Positions 5,811-7,840 of a stretch of DNA of 7,840 nucleotides are shown piece by piece (positions within the stretch are counted from its first letter, which is position 1; the number at the start of each line of letters is the position of its first letter). The stretch is from assembly GCA_025455225.1 (NCBI GenBank), contig JALOMY010000124.1:1-7840 (forward strand). Reading direction: 5' to 3'. A program made the position numbers and the translations under genes. The DNA is from Cyclobacteriaceae bacterium (lineage in GTDB: Bacteria; Bacteroidota; Bacteroidia; Cytophagales; Cyclobacteriaceae). A model generated the notes under the pieces. The model did not search any database and was not told the DNA's origin. It saw only the letters and a program-made list of their open reading frames with translations.

Positions 5811-7667
5811 ATGAAGATTTTAGGAATCTCAGCCTTTTATCATGATTCAGCCGCGGCCCTTACCGACCAGGGAAAAATTATGGCCGCTGCCCAGGAGGAG
5901 CGGTTCACCCGTAAGAAACATACACCTGATTTTCCGCATGAAGCGATTCAGTATTGTTTGCAGGAAACGGGTTATGGATTGCATGAGCTGGATGCCATCG
6001 TATTCTACGACAAGCCCCTGTTGAAATTCGAACGTCTGCTGGAATCCTATTACCATTTTGCACCCAAGGGTGTGCGCTCCTTTATTACGGCTATGCCGGT
6101 ATGGATCAGGGAAAAGATGTTTCTGAAAGATCTCATTCATAAGGAACTGAAGAAACTCGATGGCTACGACCGGAAGAAAATCAAACTGCTTTTTCCGGAG
6201 CATCACCTTTCGCATGCAGCCAGTGCGTATTACCCATCGGGCTTTTCGGAAGCGGCTATCCTGACCATCGATGGCGTGGGGGAGTGGGCTACTGCTTCCA
6301 TCAGCAACGGGCGAGGCAATTCCATTACCCTGCTGAAGGAACTGCAGTTTCCCCATTCCGTTGGATTGCTGTACTCGGCTTTCACCTACTTTTTAGGATT
6401 TACTGTTAATTCAGGTGAGTATAAATTGATGGGCCTTGCACCGTACGGCAATCCGGAGTCGGAGCAGACCAAAAACTTTGAATCGTTAATCAAAAAAGAA
6501 CTGGTTTCCGTAAAAGACGATGGTTCCATCTGGCTCAACCAGCATTACTTTACCTACGCTACCGGCTTGCGCATGGTTGATGAATCGCGCTTGCAAAACC
6601 TTTTCGGATTCGGAAGAAGATTACCCGAATCCGATCTCGAACAGAAGCATTGTAACCTGGCACTCGCCATTCAGTGGGTTACCGAAGAGATTGTGCTGAA
6701 AATGGCAGCTGAGGCCAAACGGCTTACCGGTTCTACTCGGTTGTGCATGGCCGGTGGTGTTGCCCTCAATTGTGTGGCCAATGGTAAGTTATTGAAGGCC
6801 GGCATTTTTGATGATCTGTTTATTCAGCCGGCTGCAGGTGATGCAGGCGGTGCCCTGGGGGCTGCACTGGCCGCGCATCATATTTATTTTAATCAGCCAT
6901 TGAATACTAACGGCTCCGATCACATGGAGGGTTCGTACCTGGGGCCTTCGTACAGCGACAAGGAGATTGAAACCATGATGAAGAGTTTCAAGGCCGTTGC
7001 ACATAAGTTGAAGGAAGAGTCTTTATATGATCAAACATCATCCCTTTTAAGTGAAGGAAATGTAGTAGGATGGTTCCAGGGACGCATGGAGTTCGGTCCG
7101 AGAGCGCTGGGCAATCGGAGCATCTTAGGCGATGCACGGGATACCGACATGCAAAAGAAGCTGAACCTGAAGATCAAGTACCGTGAGGGATTCCGGCCGT
7201 TTGCACCCGCAGTGCTGGCGGAAGATTGTCCGCAGTACTTTGAACTGAATGTGCCATCGCCCTACATGTTATTGATTGCGAATGTGAATTCCTCCAGGCG
7301 TAAAAGTTTGCCGGGCCAGTATCACGATCTTCCGCTGTGGGAAAAATTGTATTATACGCGTAGCGATATTCAGTCGGTAACCCACCTTGATTTTTCGGCA
7401 CGCATTCAAACCGTTCACTGTGAAACCAATCCACGGTTTTATAATTTATTAACCGAGTTCAAACGGAAAACGGGTTATGGTGTACTGGTAAACACCAGCT
7501 TCAATGTGCGGGGCGAGCCCATTGTGTGCACACCGGCCGATGCCTACCGTTGTTTTATGCGAACGGAAATGGATGCCCTGGTTGTAGGCAATTACCTGTT
7601 CAGGAAACAGGAACAACCCGAATGGCAAAACAAAGAACGATGGATGGAGCGCTTTGAAATGGATTAA
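5811..7667 (+). CDS. NodU/CmcH-type sugar O-carbamoyltransferase
   Basis: This predicted cytoplasmic enzyme transfers a carbamoyl group from carbamoyl phosphate, through a carbamoyl-adenylate, to a hydroxyl group, here probably on a sugar. The frame extends to a GTG at 5796, but the ATG at 5811 is preferred because family members start with MKILGISAFYHDSAA; this gives 618 residues, a usual length. The N-terminal Kae1-like domain has HDSAA (11-15), EERFTRKKH (29-37), the metal-site motif HHLSHAASA (131-139, HxxxH at 131 and 135), TIDGVGEWAT (152-161), EYKLMGLAPYG (203-213), MAGGVALNCVANGKL (313-327) and QPAAGDAGGALGAA (339-352). The C-terminal YrdC-like domain has QGRMEFGPRALGNRSILGDA (423-442), FRPFAPAVL (461-469) and NTSFNVRGEPIV (561-572). 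All motifs look intact. It follows a 253-base gap and is probably co-transcribed with the gene 26 bases downstream. The function class is firm; the acceptor is unknown. Confidence 0.95.
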   Translation: MKILGISAFYHDSAAALTDQGKIMAAAQEERFTRKKHTPDFPHEAIQYCLQETGYGLHELDAIVFYDKPLLKFERLLESYYHFAPKGVRSFITAMPVWIREKMFLKDLIHKELKKLDGYDRKKIKLLFPEHHLSHAASAYYPSGFSEAAILTIDGVGEWATASISNGRGNSITLLKELQFPHSVGLLYSAFTYFLGFTVNSGEYKLMGLAPYGNPESEQTKNFESLIKKELVSVKDDGSIWLNQHYFTYATGLRMVDESRLQNLFGFGRRLPESDLEQKHCNLALAIQWVTEEIVLKMAAEAKRLTGSTRLCMAGGVALNCVANGKLLKAGIFDDLFIQPAAGDAGGALGAALAAHHIYFNQPLNTNGSDHMEGSYLGPSYSDKEIETMMKSFKAVAHKLKEESLYDQTSSLLSEGNVVGWFQGRMEFGPRALGNRSILGDARDTDMQKKLNLKIKYREGFRPFAPAVLAEDCPQYFELNVPSPYMLLIANVNSSRRKSLPGQYHDLPLWEKLYYTRSDIQSVTHLDFSARIQTVHCETNPRFYNLLTEFKRKTGYGVLVNTSFNVRGEPIVCTPADAYRCFMRTEMDALVVGNYLFRKQEQPEWQNKERWMERFEMD

Positions 7668-7693
7668 CATACTCTTGTTTGTAGGTCATAATT

Positions 7694-7840
7694 ATGAAAA
7701 ACATTAATAAACTCTTTAAGAACTATTCCCCCTGGTCGTATCTATTATCGGTGGCCATGCTTTCGCTGGTGCTCCGGTTTGTGTTCAAGCGGTTACCGGG
7801 CGATGGTTTCGACACCGTGGCATCCCTGCTGACCTTGCTT
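7694..7840 (+). CDS. Unrecognised membrane protein, N-terminal part (cut by window end)
   Basis: Only the first 49 codons lie in the window and no stop is reached. The peptide begins MKNINKLFKNYSPWSYLL, a short basic stretch followed by one hydrophobic segment (about 14-32) suited to a membrane helix with its N-terminus in the cytoplasm. FKRLPGDGFD then follows, and a second hydrophobic stretch begins near residue 41. I do not recognise a family. The start lies 26 bases after the carbamoyltransferase stop with a weak GTAGGT upstream (7681-7686), so the two genes are probably co-transcribed. Small membrane proteins are found behind carbamoyltransferases of this type in other polysaccharide loci (general recollection), which makes a partner role possible but unproven. 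Confidence 0.6.
   Translation, partial: MKNINKLFKNYSPWSYLLSVAMLSLVLRFVFKRLPGDGFDTVASLLTLL

Noticed and set aside
5847..6356. A 169-codon open frame on the minus strand inside the carbamoyltransferase.
   Set aside because: It is fully opposite to a gene with all family motifs intact and its translation resembles no protein family, so it is a shadow frame.

Overview
The window reads as part of a surface-polysaccharide (O-antigen, capsule or exopolysaccharide) biosynthesis locus, most likely from a member of the Bacteroidota. The taxonomic reading is an inference. It rests on the moderate, slightly AT-leaning composition, the near absence of Shine-Dalgarno sequences before the genes, and the style of the encoded proteins (a WzxC-like flippase, a DegT aminotransferase with an RRYFYPSL segment, and a WbqC-like protein). 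No rRNA, tRNA, CRISPR array, insertion sequence or phage gene was seen.

Layout: six complete genes and one gene cut by the right edge all lie on the + strand. From left to right they are a MOP-family polysaccharide flippase (65-1513), a PLP-dependent DegT/DnrJ/EryC1/StrS sugar aminotransferase (1596-2675), a WbqC-like protein (2729-3493), a P-loop kinase-like protein of unrecognised subfamily (3700-4518), a family 2 glycosyltransferase (4682-5557), a NodU/CmcH-type O-carbamoyltransferase (preferred start 5811, end 7667) and the first 49 codons of an unrecognised membrane protein (7694 to the edge). No gene longer than 300 bases is missing between them. The gaps of 206, 163 and 253 bases around the kinase-like, glycosyltransferase and carbamoyltransferase genes are long for a polysaccharide operon. 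They hold a strong inverted repeat at the WbqC-like stop codon, a possible 44-codon ORF, and a weak terminator-like hairpin.

How the genes may work together (inference): the aminotransferase makes an amino-dideoxy sugar nucleotide, the WbqC-like protein may help modify or use that amino sugar, the glycosyltransferase adds one residue to the lipid-linked repeat unit, the carbamoyltransferase decorates a sugar hydroxyl, and the flippase moves the finished unit across the inner membrane. The kinase-like protein could phosphorylate a sugar or another small molecule, but its substrate is unknown. Genes for the sugar-nucleotide precursor (nucleotidyltransferase, dehydratase), the initiating transferase and the Wzy polymerase are not in the window and should lie outside it.

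The locus looks like an ordinary accessory polysaccharide cluster. No clearly new biological system was found. The points most worth a second look are the unclassified P-loop protein, the aminotransferase/WbqC pair, the truncated membrane protein behind the carbamoyltransferase, and the structured gaps.
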